Positions 1 to 10,069 of a stretch of 64,000 nucleotides of DNA are shown one piece after another. The notes beneath the pieces were generated by a model. It had not been told where the DNA came from and searched no databases. It saw only the letters and a program-made list of their open reading frames with translations. Each line of letters opens with the position of its first letter. The first letter of the stretch is position 1. The translations under genes and the position numbers were made by a program. Origin of the DNA: Anoxynatronum buryatiense (lineage in GTDB: Bacteria; Bacillota; Clostridia; Peptostreptococcales; Tindalliaceae); NCBI RefSeq assembly GCF_900182905.1, contig NZ_FXUF01000003.1:1-64000 (forward strand). The letters run 5' to 3'.

Positions 1-148
1 AAAAAGAATAAAAATTTGACAAAAAAAGTAGCCGCAAGGCTTACTTTCAAAGGATCTTATGGATTCAACTTTTCGGTTTTGCTGTCAAACTCACGAGTGG
101 CTGTTTGCAGGTAAATTGAAGCGTATGTGCTTTTGTCGGGAAGCGAAA

Positions 149-248
149 GTGTATCGATACGATGCATAGGAATTATCACTATAATCTTTACACTCAAGCA
201 TTTATGGTGGTAAACTAAAGGTGACAGAATACGATACACGATCGATAC
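149..248 (+). promoter_or_regulatory. Promoter region with flanking GTATC-type palindromic elements
   Basis: A perfect -10 hexamer TATAAT lies at 180-185 with no recognisable -35 at the proper distance. Where the -35 should be there is GTGTATCGATAC (149-160), containing the 10-bp perfect palindrome GTATCGATAC. An inverted copy of the same half sites (GATACAC at 233-239, GATAC at 244-248) lies between the predicted transcript start and the ribosome site of the next gene. The layout resembles operators for a regulator of the transporter gene; the regulator is unknown. Apart from this I see nothing in bases 1-148. Confidence 0.4.
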
Positions 249-265
249 AATTGGAGGGGTTGGCA

Positions 266-781
266 ATGAACACGCAGACAAAAGATATCACCCTTACCGG
301 TTTACTGATAGCGTTGGTGGCCGCTGCAACCATGCTGATCACTATCCCGGTCCCCGCGACCGAAGGTTTTATTCATGCAGGAGATGGCGTTATTTTCTTT
401 GTAAGTGTCTATTTTGGCAGGCGAAAAGGAGCTTTGGCGGCAGGCATTGGCAGTGCCATGGCTGACTTGTTACTTGGATATACCATGTGGATTATTCCCA
501 CGTTATTGGTTAAATCGCTGATGGGGTACCTGGTGGGCGCCGTCGCAGAAAAAGGCACACGAAACCACTTGGGAATGGTTGATATGATTGGTGTATCCCT
601 GGGTGCAGTCTGGATGGCATGCGGTTATTTAGTCGCTGGCATATTCATAAAGGGCAGCCTGCAAGTTGCATTGACAGGCTTGCCATGGGACCTGGTGCAA
701 GGATTTGGCGGCGTGATCTTATTTGTCCCTGTCGCTCTGGCGATTAACAAAACCCGATTTTTTAATCAGCAACTTCATTAA
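266..781 (+). CDS. ECF transporter S component, substrate unknown
   Basis: This 171-residue hydrophobic protein resembles the substrate-binding S components of energy-coupling-factor vitamin transporters (riboflavin/HmpT-type family). About five or six membrane spans are visible, with an N-terminal LTGLLIALVAAATMLITIPVP segment split by a proline-rich turn, then a GDGVIFFVSVYFGRRKGALAAG stretch typical of the family in which the loop R-R-K-G-A precedes a small-residue helix. The ATG at 266 is chosen over the upstream GTG at 221 because GGAGGGG lies at 254-260. S components use shared EcfA/EcfT subunits encoded elsewhere. The vitamin carried cannot be read from the sequence; no riboswitch is recognisable upstream, only the palindromic elements listed separately. 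Confidence 0.8.
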   Translation: MNTQTKDITLTGLLIALVAAATMLITIPVPATEGFIHAGDGVIFFVSVYFGRRKGALAAGIGSAMADLLLGYTMWIIPTLLVKSLMGYLVGAVAEKGTRNHLGMVDMIGVSLGAVWMACGYLVAGIFIKGSLQVALTGLPWDLVQGFGGVILFVPVALAINKTRFFNQQLH

Positions 782-806
782 TCGGACAACTTGTTGAAAT
801 ATGATT

Positions 807-832
807 AGTGCCCGGCGATGCCGGGCACTTTT
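807..832 (+). terminator. Intrinsic terminator after ECF S component
   Basis: A 10-bp perfect stem AGTGCCCGGC/GCCGGGCACT with a GAT loop is followed by TTTT. It ends the transporter transcription unit. Confidence 0.85.
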
Positions 833-871
833 AGGCTGTGGTGTTACACTCACTATGGGACAGTTCAGTGA

Positions 872-900
872 TTGACATCGCCAAATGATTGGGATAAGAT
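872..900 (+). promoter_or_regulatory. Sigma-A promoter for prfC
   Basis: TTGACA at 872-877 and TAAGAT at 895-900 are separated by 17 bp, 89 bp before the prfC start and downstream of a terminator. Confidence 0.7.
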
Positions 901-988
901 TGTGAGAGTTCGTTCCAATTTAACCAAGGCAGACACGATTAAGGTGTAGGCGTGATCACAGATAGTTGAAACAGTAAAGGGGTCATTT

Positions 989-2599
989 ATGAAAACGGTT
1001 AATCAAGCATTCCAAGATGAAGTTCGACGACGTAGAACCTTCGCTATCATCTCCCACCCTGATGCAGGAAAAACAACTTTGACAGAAAAACTGCTTCTTT
1101 ATGGAGGTGCTATTCGTCTCGCCGGTTCGGTGAAATCACGCCGGGCCCAACGACATGCGGTATCTGACTGGATGGAAATTGAAAAACAACGGGGCATTTC
1201 GGTGACATCAAGTGTCCTCCAATTTGAATATATGGGACATATGGTGAATCTGCTGGATACACCCGGACATCAGGATTTCAGCGAAGATACTTACAGAACA
1301 CTTATGGCAGCAGATAATGCTGTAATGGTCATCGACTGTGCCAAAGGTGTTGAAGCGCAAACCAAGAAGCTATTCCAGGTATGCCGGTTGAGGGGTATAC
1401 CCATTTTCACATTCATTAACAAAATGGACCGTGCAGGAAAAGACCCTTTTGAATTGCTGGAAGAAATTGAGCAGGTGCTGGGTATTGAATCGTACCCCAT
1501 GAACTGGCCGGTGGGAACCGATGGCCAGTTCAAAGGGGTGTACAATCGTGTGAAAGCGCAAATGGAAATTTTTGAAGGTGGTCATCACGGACAATCGCAG
1601 GTTTCTGCCATCACCGGAGATATTGACAGTCCTGTGTTCCATGATTTACTCGGAGAAACACTTCACAAACAATTAATGGGCGAGATTGAACTGCTTGATG
1701 AAGCAGGTAATCAATTCGATCTGAAACGGGTGTTGAAGGGAGAATTAACACCGGTATTCTTTGGCAGTGCCATGACAAACTTTGGGGTGCAGACCTTTTT
1801 GGAATCTTTTCTTGAACTAACCTTACCCCCGGCACCGCGCTTCAGTCAGGGAGAAGAAGTGGATCCGGAAAGACCTGATTTTTCAGCCTTTATCTTTAAG
1901 ATTCAGGCGAATATGAACCCGGCACATCGTGATCGTATTGCTTTTTTACGTATTTGCTCGGGCAGATTTTCCAAAGGTATGACCGCGACACTTTCTCGAA
2001 ATAACAAAAAAATAAAACTGGCTCAACCACAGCAATTTTTTGCGCAAGACAGATCGTCGGTTGAAGAAGCTTACCCAGGCGATATCATTGGCATACACGA
2101 TCCGGGCATATTCCGCATAGGCGATACGCTGTTTGAAAATGATGTTCTCATTCAATATGATGATATTCCTGTATTTGCACCGGAACATTTTGCGAAAATT
2201 CACGCCAAAGATTCCATGAAGCGAAAACAGTTCATTAAAGGAATACAGCAGTTGTCTGAAGAAGGCGCGATTCAGGTTTTCAGACCAATTAACAGCGGGA
2301 TTGAAGAAATAATTGTGGGTGTCGTTGGAATATTGCAGTTTGAAGTGCTGGAGTATCGGCTTCTGAATGAGTATAATGTTGAAATACGCATGCAGCAGTT
2401 GCCTTATCGTCAAGTTAGGTGGATTGAATCGGAAGGATTTGATTCGGATGCCTTTAACTTGACAATGGATGCCATTATCGCACTTGATCAAGACGATCAT
2501 CCCGTGTTGATGTATCAAAATGAATGGTCTGAAGAACGAATTGTGGAACGCAATAAAGGTGTTGTTCTGCAACCCATCGCACGAAGAACTTACCGTTAG
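989..2599 (+). CDS. prfC: Peptide chain release factor 3
   Basis: RF3 is the translational GTPase that recycles RF1/RF2 from the ribosome after termination. The 536-residue length is normal. The G1 P-loop is at about residues 22-30 (SHPDAGKTT), switch II reads DTPGHQDFSED, and NKMDR gives base specificity. The family signature GSVKSRR...SDWMEIEKQRGISVTSS is present, which separates RF3 from EF-G and TypA. The ATG at 989 has AAAGGGGTC a few bases upstream. The gene stands alone between a terminator and a Usp-like gene and has its own promoter. Confidence 0.97.
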   Translation: MKTVNQAFQDEVRRRRTFAIISHPDAGKTTLTEKLLLYGGAIRLAGSVKSRRAQRHAVSDWMEIEKQRGISVTSSVLQFEYMGHMVNLLDTPGHQDFSEDTYRTLMAADNAVMVIDCAKGVEAQTKKLFQVCRLRGIPIFTFINKMDRAGKDPFELLEEIEQVLGIESYPMNWPVGTDGQFKGVYNRVKAQMEIFEGGHHGQSQVSAITGDIDSPVFHDLLGETLHKQLMGEIELLDEAGNQFDLKRVLKGELTPVFFGSAMTNFGVQTFLESFLELTLPPAPRFSQGEEVDPERPDFSAFIFKIQANMNPAHRDRIAFLRICSGRFSKGMTATLSRNNKKIKLAQPQQFFAQDRSSVEEAYPGDIIGIHDPGIFRIGDTLFENDVLIQYDDIPVFAPEHFAKIHAKDSMKRKQFIKGIQQLSEEGAIQVFRPINSGIEEIIVGVVGILQFEVLEYRLLNEYNVEIRMQQLPYRQVRWIESEGFDSDAFNLTMDAIIALDQDDHPVLMYQNEWSEERIVERNKGVVLQPIARRTYR

Positions 2600-2700
2600 T
2601 TCACTCAATTGATAAACTCATTGGTCTGCAAAGAATCCAGCACTGAAAAGATGCCTGATTCCCGATTTATTGCCTACTCATGCAAGCGGCAGTGATTTCA

Positions 2701-2709
2701 TGTTATAAT
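2701..2709 (+). promoter_or_regulatory. Extended -10 promoter
   Basis: TGTTATAAT is a perfect extended -10 element (TGnTATAAT) about 100 bp before the Usp-like gene. No -35 consensus is visible at 16-18 bp. Together with the following leader it explains the 210-bp gap after prfC. Confidence 0.55.
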
Positions 2710-2808
2710 GGAAACGACATCAGATAGGGCCGCACTCTTGCAGATAAGGTGTGGATGATCGATAAAACGATGATTCGTATGAATCATAAAGTCAAAAGGA
2801 TGATTCCC

Positions 2809-3195
2809 GTGAATAGCGAAAAAAATGTCATGGTATGTGTGACACAGCAAAAAACCTGTGAGCGTCTGATTCGAAAAGGTGCGGCAATCAGAGATGCTCA
2901 GGGAGGCAGGCTCCTGGTGGTGCATGTCACCCCAACTTCATTGAAAATTCTGGGGAATTACAGCCAACCGGAAGCGTTGGACTATCTTTACGAAATCTCT
3001 AAGTCGATGGATGCTGAAATGACAGTCATTCGTTCAACTGAAACAGTGAAAACACTGGTGGACTTCTGCCGTGACCATGAGGTTGTGACGGTGGTAATGG
3101 GAGAATCGCTTCGCCCATCCAGAGAAAATACCATTATTGACGAGTTAAGCCAAAAACTTGGTAAGCAAACAGCCATTAAAATAGTTCCGGTGTGA
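2809..3195 (+). CDS. Small universal-stress-protein-like protein
   Basis: This 128-residue protein looks like the Usp alpha/beta fold, closest in style to the Usp domain of KdpD sensors: an N-terminal strand NVMVCVTQQ, a short helix-rich section, LLVVHVTPTS as a second strand, and VVTVVMGESLRPSR near the end where Usp proteins carry the nucleotide-binding G-x-S/R segment. The ATP-binding G-2x-G-9x-G signature is incomplete, so nucleotide binding is uncertain. GTG at 2809 is preferred because AAAAGGATG precedes it at proper spacing; an upstream ATG at 2749 has no ribosome site. The next gene follows within 6 bp, so the two are probably co-transcribed. No specific stress role can be inferred. 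Confidence 0.65.
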   Translation: MNSEKNVMVCVTQQKTCERLIRKGAAIRDAQGGRLLVVHVTPTSLKILGNYSQPEALDYLYEISKSMDAEMTVIRSTETVKTLVDFCRDHEVVTVVMGESLRPSRENTIIDELSQKLGKQTAIKIVPV

Positions 3196-3200
3196 TAACC

Positions 3201-4166
3201 ATGAAAAATGAACTTCGTTATCGTAGCTATGCAGCCCATTTACGTGAACGTTATGGGAAAAAAGTGTATAAAATACCATTGAATCTGCCCGCCGGCTGTC
3301 CAAATCGTGATGGCAGCCTCGGGAGTGGCGGATGTGATTTCTGTGCCCCTGAAGGGGCGGGTTTTGAGCTGCTGCCCGAACGGTTATCCGTTGATGAACA
3401 GCTGAAAACGAATATGGACTATATCGGCAGCCGTTATGGTGTCGATACTTTTATTGCATATTTTCAGAATTACAGCAACACCTACCTTTCCATTGTCAGT
3501 TTTGAACAAGCCATTCGTGCCGCAGTTCATCCCAATGTGGTGGAAATGGCCATTTCAACACGGCCTGACTGTGTTGACGAACGCCATCTGACCTTATTAA
3601 AGGAAATACAACAAGAAACCGGTATACGCATAACATTTGAACTGGGTCTTCAGACAGCCAATTACAGAACCCTGTATCAGATCAACAGGGGCCATGGATT
3701 GGCTTCGTTTATTGACGCGGTTTTAAGAGTGCACCGCTATGAATTTGAAGTATGTGCCCACGTCATCCTAAATCTGCCTGGCGATGATAACCTTGATGCT
3801 GTCGAAACAGCCAGGATTTTATCGGCACTGAAAGTGGAACAGGTGAAAGTCCACGCTTTGTACCTGATGAAAAACACAAAAATGGGAGAAGCTTATGAAC
3901 AGGGAGCTTTTCAAATGATCTCACTGGAGGATTATCAGGAGCGGGCTATTTTGTTTTTAGAACATGTGGCCCCCGAGATGGTGGTACAGCGCCTGATTGG
4001 CAGAGCACCGGAAAAAAACAGTATTTTTGTGAACTGGGGAACCAGTTGGTGGAAAATAAGAGATGAGATTCATCAAAAAATGGAAAGAGAAAATCGGCGC
4101 CAGGGCACAAAATATCAGCGCTTTGAAGGATTCTCTGAAAATGTGACAAAGTCAGAAAAAATATAA
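3201..4166 (+). CDS. TIGR01212-type radical SAM protein (YhcC/YtqA-like)
   Basis: The 321-residue protein has the unusual cysteine spacing of the YhcC/YtqA radical SAM family: C33-x11-C45-x2-C48 within GCPNRDGSLGSGGCDFC, in place of the canonical CxxxCxxC. The conserved FQNYSNTYL and STRPDC segments that follow are also typical. Members bind a [4Fe-4S] cluster and SAM; some homologues have been linked to tRNA modification, but no function is shown by this sequence. ATG 3201 is chosen; an in-frame GTG at 3192 overlapping the preceding stop is the alternative and adds three residues. Translation is probably coupled to the Usp-like gene. Confidence 0.85.
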   Translation: MKNELRYRSYAAHLRERYGKKVYKIPLNLPAGCPNRDGSLGSGGCDFCAPEGAGFELLPERLSVDEQLKTNMDYIGSRYGVDTFIAYFQNYSNTYLSIVSFEQAIRAAVHPNVVEMAISTRPDCVDERHLTLLKEIQQETGIRITFELGLQTANYRTLYQINRGHGLASFIDAVLRVHRYEFEVCAHVILNLPGDDNLDAVETARILSALKVEQVKVHALYLMKNTKMGEAYEQGAFQMISLEDYQERAILFLEHVAPEMVVQRLIGRAPEKNSIFVNWGTSWWKIRDEIHQKMERENRRQGTKYQRFEGFSENVTKSEKI

Positions 4167-4312
4167 AATTATATAAAAGGCAGCAGGAGTTTGGCTGGAG
4201 GTGTCGAATATAATAAAATAGCAAGAGGTTTATCATCATGAAACCGTTTGCTATATCAGATTATGGGAATGTATGCAGTATAGAAGGATAACATATAATG
4301 GAGGGATGCCAC

Positions 4313-4735
4313 ATGATAAAGTTAATTGTCGGGAAAAAAGGCAGTGGTAAAACAAAAAAACTTGTGCACATGGCAAATGAATCTGTCAAAAGGGCCAAAG
4401 GACATGTTGTGTTTATTGACACAGATCACAGCAAAATGTTTCAAGTTGATTATCGCGCCCGGTTCATGCATCTCAGTGAATATCAACTGGCTGATGAAAT
4501 GGAGTTTTTTGGATTTTTATGTGGTGTGATAGCCTCCAATTACGATATTGAGCACGTGTATGTGGACGGCCTCATGAAGCTGAGTCGTGATGGCCTTGAA
4601 AGTCTGGAACCTTTTTTTAATCGATTAAATCAGATAGAAATGAAGTATAACATTTCTTTTGTGTTTGGAATCAGCTGGGACCAGCAGGATGTTCCTGATT
4701 ATTTTAAAAGCTTTCAGATTGAATATCTTACTTAA
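4313..4735 (+). CDS. Small P-loop protein of unknown function
   Basis: A 140-residue protein opening directly with a Walker A loop, IVGKKGSGKTKKL (about residues 4-16), followed by FIDTDHS and later HVYVDGLMKL, a plausible Walker B strand. Such short clostridial proteins are often mislabelled as twitching-motility PilT; nothing else of PilT (Asp box, His box) is present, so I do not use that name. ATG 4313 has GGAGGG at 4300-4305. The gene sits alone between the radical SAM gene and gap. It may act as a nucleotide-dependent accessory protein, but the partner is unknown. Confidence 0.65.
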   Translation: MIKLIVGKKGSGKTKKLVHMANESVKRAKGHVVFIDTDHSKMFQVDYRARFMHLSEYQLADEMEFFGFLCGVIASNYDIEHVYVDGLMKLSRDGLESLEPFFNRLNQIEMKYNISFVFGISWDQQDVPDYFKSFQIEYLT

Positions 4736-4872
4736 TGTATCTAATGAATTAGAAAGCTCGCACGGTGCACTGTGATAAGTTCTTGAGACCATTATCTTTC
4801 ACGGAAGGGTACGACGTTGACACCACAGAAAGATACACTTTTCGCGTCATTGGGACACGAAATGATTACGGG

Positions 4873-4889
4873 GGGATAAATTTTATCCC
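4873..4889 (+). promoter_or_regulatory. 17-bp perfect palindrome upstream of gap (operator candidate)
   Basis: GGGATAAA-T-TTTATCCC is a perfect inverted repeat with a one-base centre, 32 bp before the gap ATG and just ahead of its AAAGGAGGG ribosome site. It has no U-tract and sits in a non-coding leader, so an operator is more likely than a terminator. It does not match the CggR or Rex motifs I know. Confidence 0.45.
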
Positions 4890-4921
4890 TTGAAACAGGA
4901 TCATTTTAAAGGAGGGTTTTC

Positions 4922-5935
4922 ATGAAAGCGAGAGTAGGGATTAACGGTTTCGGGCGAATTGGCAAAGTTGCATTGAGAGTGTGGCTTGAAAATGAGCGTG
5001 ATATTGAAATTATCGCTATTAACAGCACCAGCGGCCCGGCGAAGCATGCTCACATATTGAAATACGACAGTATGTATGGCACTCTTCCCCAGGACGTATC
5101 AGCAACTGATGATGAACTTCACATTGGCGACAAAGTCATCAAGTTTACTGCTTATAAAGACCCCGCTGATATTCCATGGAAAGAAATGGGAGTCGATATT
5201 GTTCTTGAATGTTCTGGGAAGTTTAATACAGAAGAAAGTGCTATGAAACATGTTCAGGCGGGTGCCAAAAAAGTCATTCTTTCAGCACCTCCTAAAAGTG
5301 ATCATATCCCACAGGTGGTCATGGGCGTCAACGAAGAGATATATGATTCAGCCAAGCACCATGTTCTCTCCAATGCCTCCTGCACCACCAATTGCATGGC
5401 TCCCTTTGCCAAAGTTATCAACGATGAGTTCGGTATTGAAAACGGCTTGATGACAACTGTTCATGCCTATACCAACGATCAGCAGCTCCTTGACAAGCCT
5501 CACTCAGATCCGCGTCGAGCCCGCGCGGCTGCGCAGTCCATTATTCCCACCACAACCGGTGCGGCAAAAGCTGTCACGAAAGTAATCCCCGAACTGAAAG
5601 GCAAATTGAATGGTTTTGCAATGCGCGTACCAACACCTGTTGTGTCAGTGGTTGATTTGGTGATGCAACTGAAGAAAGATACAACAGTTGAAGAAGTGAA
5701 CCAAAAGCTGAAAGAAGCTTCAGAAGGCAAATTAAAAGGTATTATGGGTTTCAGTGAAGAACCGCTGGTTTCCATTGACTACAAAAAAGACAGCAGGTCC
5801 AGTATCATTGACGGTCTTTCAACCATGATGGTTGGTCCTCGTTTTTTAAAAGTGGTTGCCTGGTATGATAATGAATGGGGTTTTTCCGAACGTTTGGTTG
5901 ATTTCCTGGCGTATGTGGCTTCAAAGGGATATTAA
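4922..5935 (+). CDS. gap: Glyceraldehyde-3-phosphate dehydrogenase, type I
   Basis: GAPDH catalyses phosphorylating oxidation of glyceraldehyde 3-phosphate. The 337-residue length is standard. NGFGRIG at residues 8-14 starts the Rossmann fold, SNASCTTNC holds the catalytic Cys154, and the HAYTNDQ and NGFAMRVPTP segments hold substrate-binding residues. After the second strand the chain reads AINSTSGPAKHAH, so the aspartate that NAD-specific enzymes use for the adenosine ribose is replaced; this resembles GapB-type enzymes that accept NADP. The gene is not followed by pgk or tpi. AAAGGAGGG precedes ATG 4922, and a 17-bp palindrome lies in the leader. Confidence 0.97.
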   Translation: MKARVGINGFGRIGKVALRVWLENERDIEIIAINSTSGPAKHAHILKYDSMYGTLPQDVSATDDELHIGDKVIKFTAYKDPADIPWKEMGVDIVLECSGKFNTEESAMKHVQAGAKKVILSAPPKSDHIPQVVMGVNEEIYDSAKHHVLSNASCTTNCMAPFAKVINDEFGIENGLMTTVHAYTNDQQLLDKPHSDPRRARAAAQSIIPTTTGAAKAVTKVIPELKGKLNGFAMRVPTPVVSVVDLVMQLKKDTTVEEVNQKLKEASEGKLKGIMGFSEEPLVSIDYKKDSRSSIIDGLSTMMVGPRFLKVVAWYDNEWGFSERLVDFLAYVASKGY

Positions 5936-5983
5936 CTGACATTTATGTGCACCTAGAAAGTTTACCACTGGGTTGGACCCATT

Positions 5984-6015
5984 AAGACCGTTGTCACAGA
6001 TGATGACGGTCTTTT
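5984..6015 (+). terminator. Intrinsic terminator after gap
   Basis: AAGACCGTTGTC pairs with GATGACGGTCTT (12 bp with two G-T wobbles, six-base loop) and is followed by TT-GC-TGTTT. It separates gap from the relQ-like gene. Confidence 0.75.
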
Positions 6016-6118
6016 GCTGTTTGTGTACTTCAAGAGTGCTTATTTTTACTGGCATCAGTGGTTGAGGTTGTGTATAATGAAATGGGTTTGCATTGAAATT
6101 ATCAAGGGAGTGGAGAAG

Positions 6119-6949
6119 ATGGAGAATATTGAATGGAAAAAATTTCTCATCCCCTATGAACATGCTGTTGAAGAATTGAAGGTGAAATTTCGCAGCATCA
6201 GGAGTGAGCTTTTAATGGTGGGTGCCTACTCACCTATTGAATTTGTGGTGGGACGCGTCAAACGTGTGTCCAGCATACTTGAAAAAGCCAAACTTTTAAA
6301 CCTTGAATTGGATGAAATTGAAGAAGGTATTGAAGATATAGCAGGTATTCGCATTATGTGTCAGTTTGTGGAAGATATTTATACAGTGGTTGATTTCATA
6401 CGTGAACGAGAAGGAAAAGATATGGAAATTGTCAATATAAAAGACTATATTACCAACCAGAAAGACAGTGGCTATCGGAGTTATCATGTGGTGGTGAGAT
6501 ATCCAATTCAAACAGCTTTCGGGCACAAGAAGATCCTTGCAGAAATTCAAATTCGAACATTGGCAATGAATTTCTGGGCGACTATTGAACATTCCCTGAA
6601 TTATAAATATAAGCAGCAAATTCCAGAGCATGTGACTGATCGATTAAAAAAAGCGGCAGATGCTGCCATGGTGCTGGATCAGGAAATGTCGGAAATTCGC
6701 TATGAAATCAGAGAAGCGCAGAAATTATTTGAAACCAAATCAAATGTGGTGTCTGCTATTCTTGGACATATACAGCAACTGCGGGTAAGAGGGTTTCATC
6801 AGGAAGCCGAACAATATCATCAAGAGTTTGAAAATATATGGATATTAAGTGATTTGCAGGAGCTAAAAAAACTGGCCAGAAAACTGCGCGAGCAAGTTGA
6901 TGATTATGACACCTACGGAACCGATAAAAATCGATTTTCAACTGACTAA
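6119..6949 (+). CDS. RelQ-type small (p)ppGpp synthetase
   Basis: A 276-residue single-domain synthetase that would transfer pyrophosphate from ATP to GDP/GTP, making the stringent-response alarmone. The RelA/SpoT synthetase motifs are clear: RVKRVSSILEKA near residue 45, IEDIAGIRIMC, DSGYRSYHVVV, and EIQIRTLAMNFWATIEHSLNYKY. There is no HD hydrolase or TGS domain, which defines the small RelQ/YjbM class; the C-terminal helical tail is typical of the tetrameric RelQ type. ATG 6119 is chosen for the GGGAGTGGAGAAG ribosome site, although an open frame extends upstream to 6014 through the gap terminator. The phosphoesterase gene begins 13 bp downstream. Confidence 0.92.
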   Translation: MENIEWKKFLIPYEHAVEELKVKFRSIRSELLMVGAYSPIEFVVGRVKRVSSILEKAKLLNLELDEIEEGIEDIAGIRIMCQFVEDIYTVVDFIREREGKDMEIVNIKDYITNQKDSGYRSYHVVVRYPIQTAFGHKKILAEIQIRTLAMNFWATIEHSLNYKYKQQIPEHVTDRLKKAADAAMVLDQEMSEIRYEIREAQKLFETKSNVVSAILGHIQQLRVRGFHQEAEQYHQEFENIWILSDLQELKKLARKLREQVDDYDTYGTDKNRFSTD

Positions 6950-6962
6950 ACAGGAGGTCAAT

Positions 6963-8621
<1,659 letters not shown>

Positions 8622-8694
8622 TCGAAAACGTTGGAATTTTAAGGATTCAAGCGATTTGGGAAAAGGTTTTCCTGGTCTTTTTTTGTCCCGGGCT

Positions 8695-8722
8695 TTGTTT
8701 TTTAATGCAAATAGGGTAAAAT
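8695..8722 (+). promoter_or_regulatory. Probable promoter for pssA
   Basis: TTGTTT at 8695-8700 and TAAAAT at 8717-8722 with a 16-bp spacer, 127 bp before pssA, divergent from the fba promoter. Confidence 0.4.
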
Positions 8723-8849
8723 AGTAATAGCCATAGAGCTGGTCCATCTCTTAATCAACGTTTTAAGAACGACCTGAATCCATAGCAGGTAAGTAGTGCA
8801 GAGATGACGGAAAACAGGCCGATGGACATGATAGAAAGAGGTGTGAAGA

Positions 8850-9365
8850 ATGAGGGTAAAAGCGCAGCTTCCAAATATGCTCACATATTTGAACTTGACG
8901 CTTGGTTTGCTGGCAATCGTCTGTATTGTCAGTGAACAGTATGTAATTTCAGCATTATTGATTATCTTGGCAGCGCTGATGGATCGTCTTGATGGAAAAC
9001 TGGCCAGAAAACTGGATGTTGAAAGCGAGTTTGGAAAAGAATTGGATTCACTTTGTGATTTGATTTCATTCGGAGTGGCACCGGCCATTCTTATGTGGAG
9101 CTTTCACATGGCTGATATTGGCGTGCTTGGTTTCTTTGTGGTGGCCTTATTTGCCATAAGCGGTGCCTATCGATTGGCTTTTTTCAATATCACAGATTTC
9201 GACGGATTCTACATGGGAATTCCCATCACCCTCTGTGGGGGGATTGTAGCGTTAATGGCAATTTATTCGGCAAATTATGCCACCAATATCTATGTACTGG
9301 GATTCATCATGCTTTTGCTGTCTTATGCCATGGTCAGTAAAAGGATCCGCCTTAAGAAGAGGTAG
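8850..9365 (+). CDS. pssA: CDP-diacylglycerol--serine O-phosphatidyltransferase
   Basis: This integral membrane enzyme makes phosphatidylserine from CDP-diacylglycerol and serine. The CDP-alcohol phosphotransferase signature DG-x2-AR-x8-G-x3-D-x3-D is complete (DGKLAR...G...D...D, about residues 47-69). The 171-residue length and short N terminus match the Firmicute PssA subclass. Several membrane spans follow the motif. AAAGAGGTG precedes ATG 8850. No psd gene lies next to it in this window. Confidence 0.88.
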   Translation: MRVKAQLPNMLTYLNLTLGLLAIVCIVSEQYVISALLIILAALMDRLDGKLARKLDVESEFGKELDSLCDLISFGVAPAILMWSFHMADIGVLGFFVVALFAISGAYRLAFFNITDFDGFYMGIPITLCGGIVALMAIYSANYATNIYVLGFIMLLLSYAMVSKRIRLKKR

Positions 9366-9471
9366 CTCCTGGTTAAAGAGCTGCAGAAGGATTCTGCCCA
9401 ACATTTTTTACAATCACTGACAGAGTCCATCCAAAGAAGCATGCGAAGTGAAAACTGGAGGATGTGTGCAG

Positions 9472-10023
9472 ATGCGGTACGTAGCCGGCAGAAACCTGTT
9501 TAAGGAATATGCCGATATACGCGAGAGTCTTATTTTTCAGTATAAAAAAGGTGATTTAAGCAAAAAAGAGTATATCCGGGAGAGTTATGACCTGTTGCTT
9601 CGCTACGAAGCCAGTCCCTTTCAGAATGTGGATAGTTTTGATAAGGCTGTTTTTAACTACCACTACTACAACACAATGGCAAAGTATATCAAAATGAAAG
9701 CCGATGAGCTTCGACAAAAGGAGAAGCACCAAGACCTTTATCGGCAAATGATTCAACGAAAAGACAGGTACTATCATCAAAAGGACCGTACAAGCTGGTG
9801 TGCTGTCAAGCTCTTGGATTTTTCCGGAATTGAAGCCTATCACATTAAGGTAACTTCCCGATTTCTGAAAGAGAGCCTTCTTGAAATTATTTTTTTTGAT
9901 CATCCTGAAGTGGTTTTTCACTCCCGAGGCAAATGGTTGAAAGAGCAACTGGAGAAGGAAGGTCTATTTCTTGATGGAACCAGGCGTTCGGTCATTGAAC
10001 ATTACGTGAACGAACGATACTGA
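9472..10023 (+). CDS. Conserved clostridial protein of unknown function (possibly DUF6648)
   Basis: A 183-residue soluble protein rich in Tyr, Lys and Asp with no signal peptide, membrane span or known catalytic motif. The N-terminal half is predicted mostly helical (FKEYADIRESLIFQYKKGDL), and the C-terminal half contains ILEIIFFDHPEVVFHSRGKWL-like alternating strands and a helix. I believe it belongs to a domain family of unknown function seen in Clostridia, perhaps DUF6648, but this is from memory. ATG 9472 is preferred for GGAGG at 9457-9461; GTG 9448 is the alternative. Confidence 0.6.
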   Translation: MRYVAGRNLFKEYADIRESLIFQYKKGDLSKKEYIRESYDLLLRYEASPFQNVDSFDKAVFNYHYYNTMAKYIKMKADELRQKEKHQDLYRQMIQRKDRYYHQKDRTSWCAVKLLDFSGIEAYHIKVTSRFLKESLLEIIFFDHPEVVFHSRGKWLKEQLEKEGLFLDGTRRSVIEHYVNERY

Positions 10024-10069
10024 TTAGCGTCATCTTGACAAAACAATTCAATGGACAAGGAGGGATTAT

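Noticed and set aside
1946-2608. 220-codon minus-strand frame opposite prfC
   Set aside because: Antisense to a strongly supported gene, no family resemblance.
4238-4291. 17-codon ORF (ATG AAA CCG ... TAA) before the P-loop gene
   Set aside because: It has only a moderate AAGAGGT site, ends 22 bp before the next start and has no leader-peptide codon bias or attenuator; could be chance.
4313-4735. Twitching-motility ATPase PilT
   Set aside because: Only a Walker A loop is shared; the protein is 140 residues and lacks the other PilT motifs.
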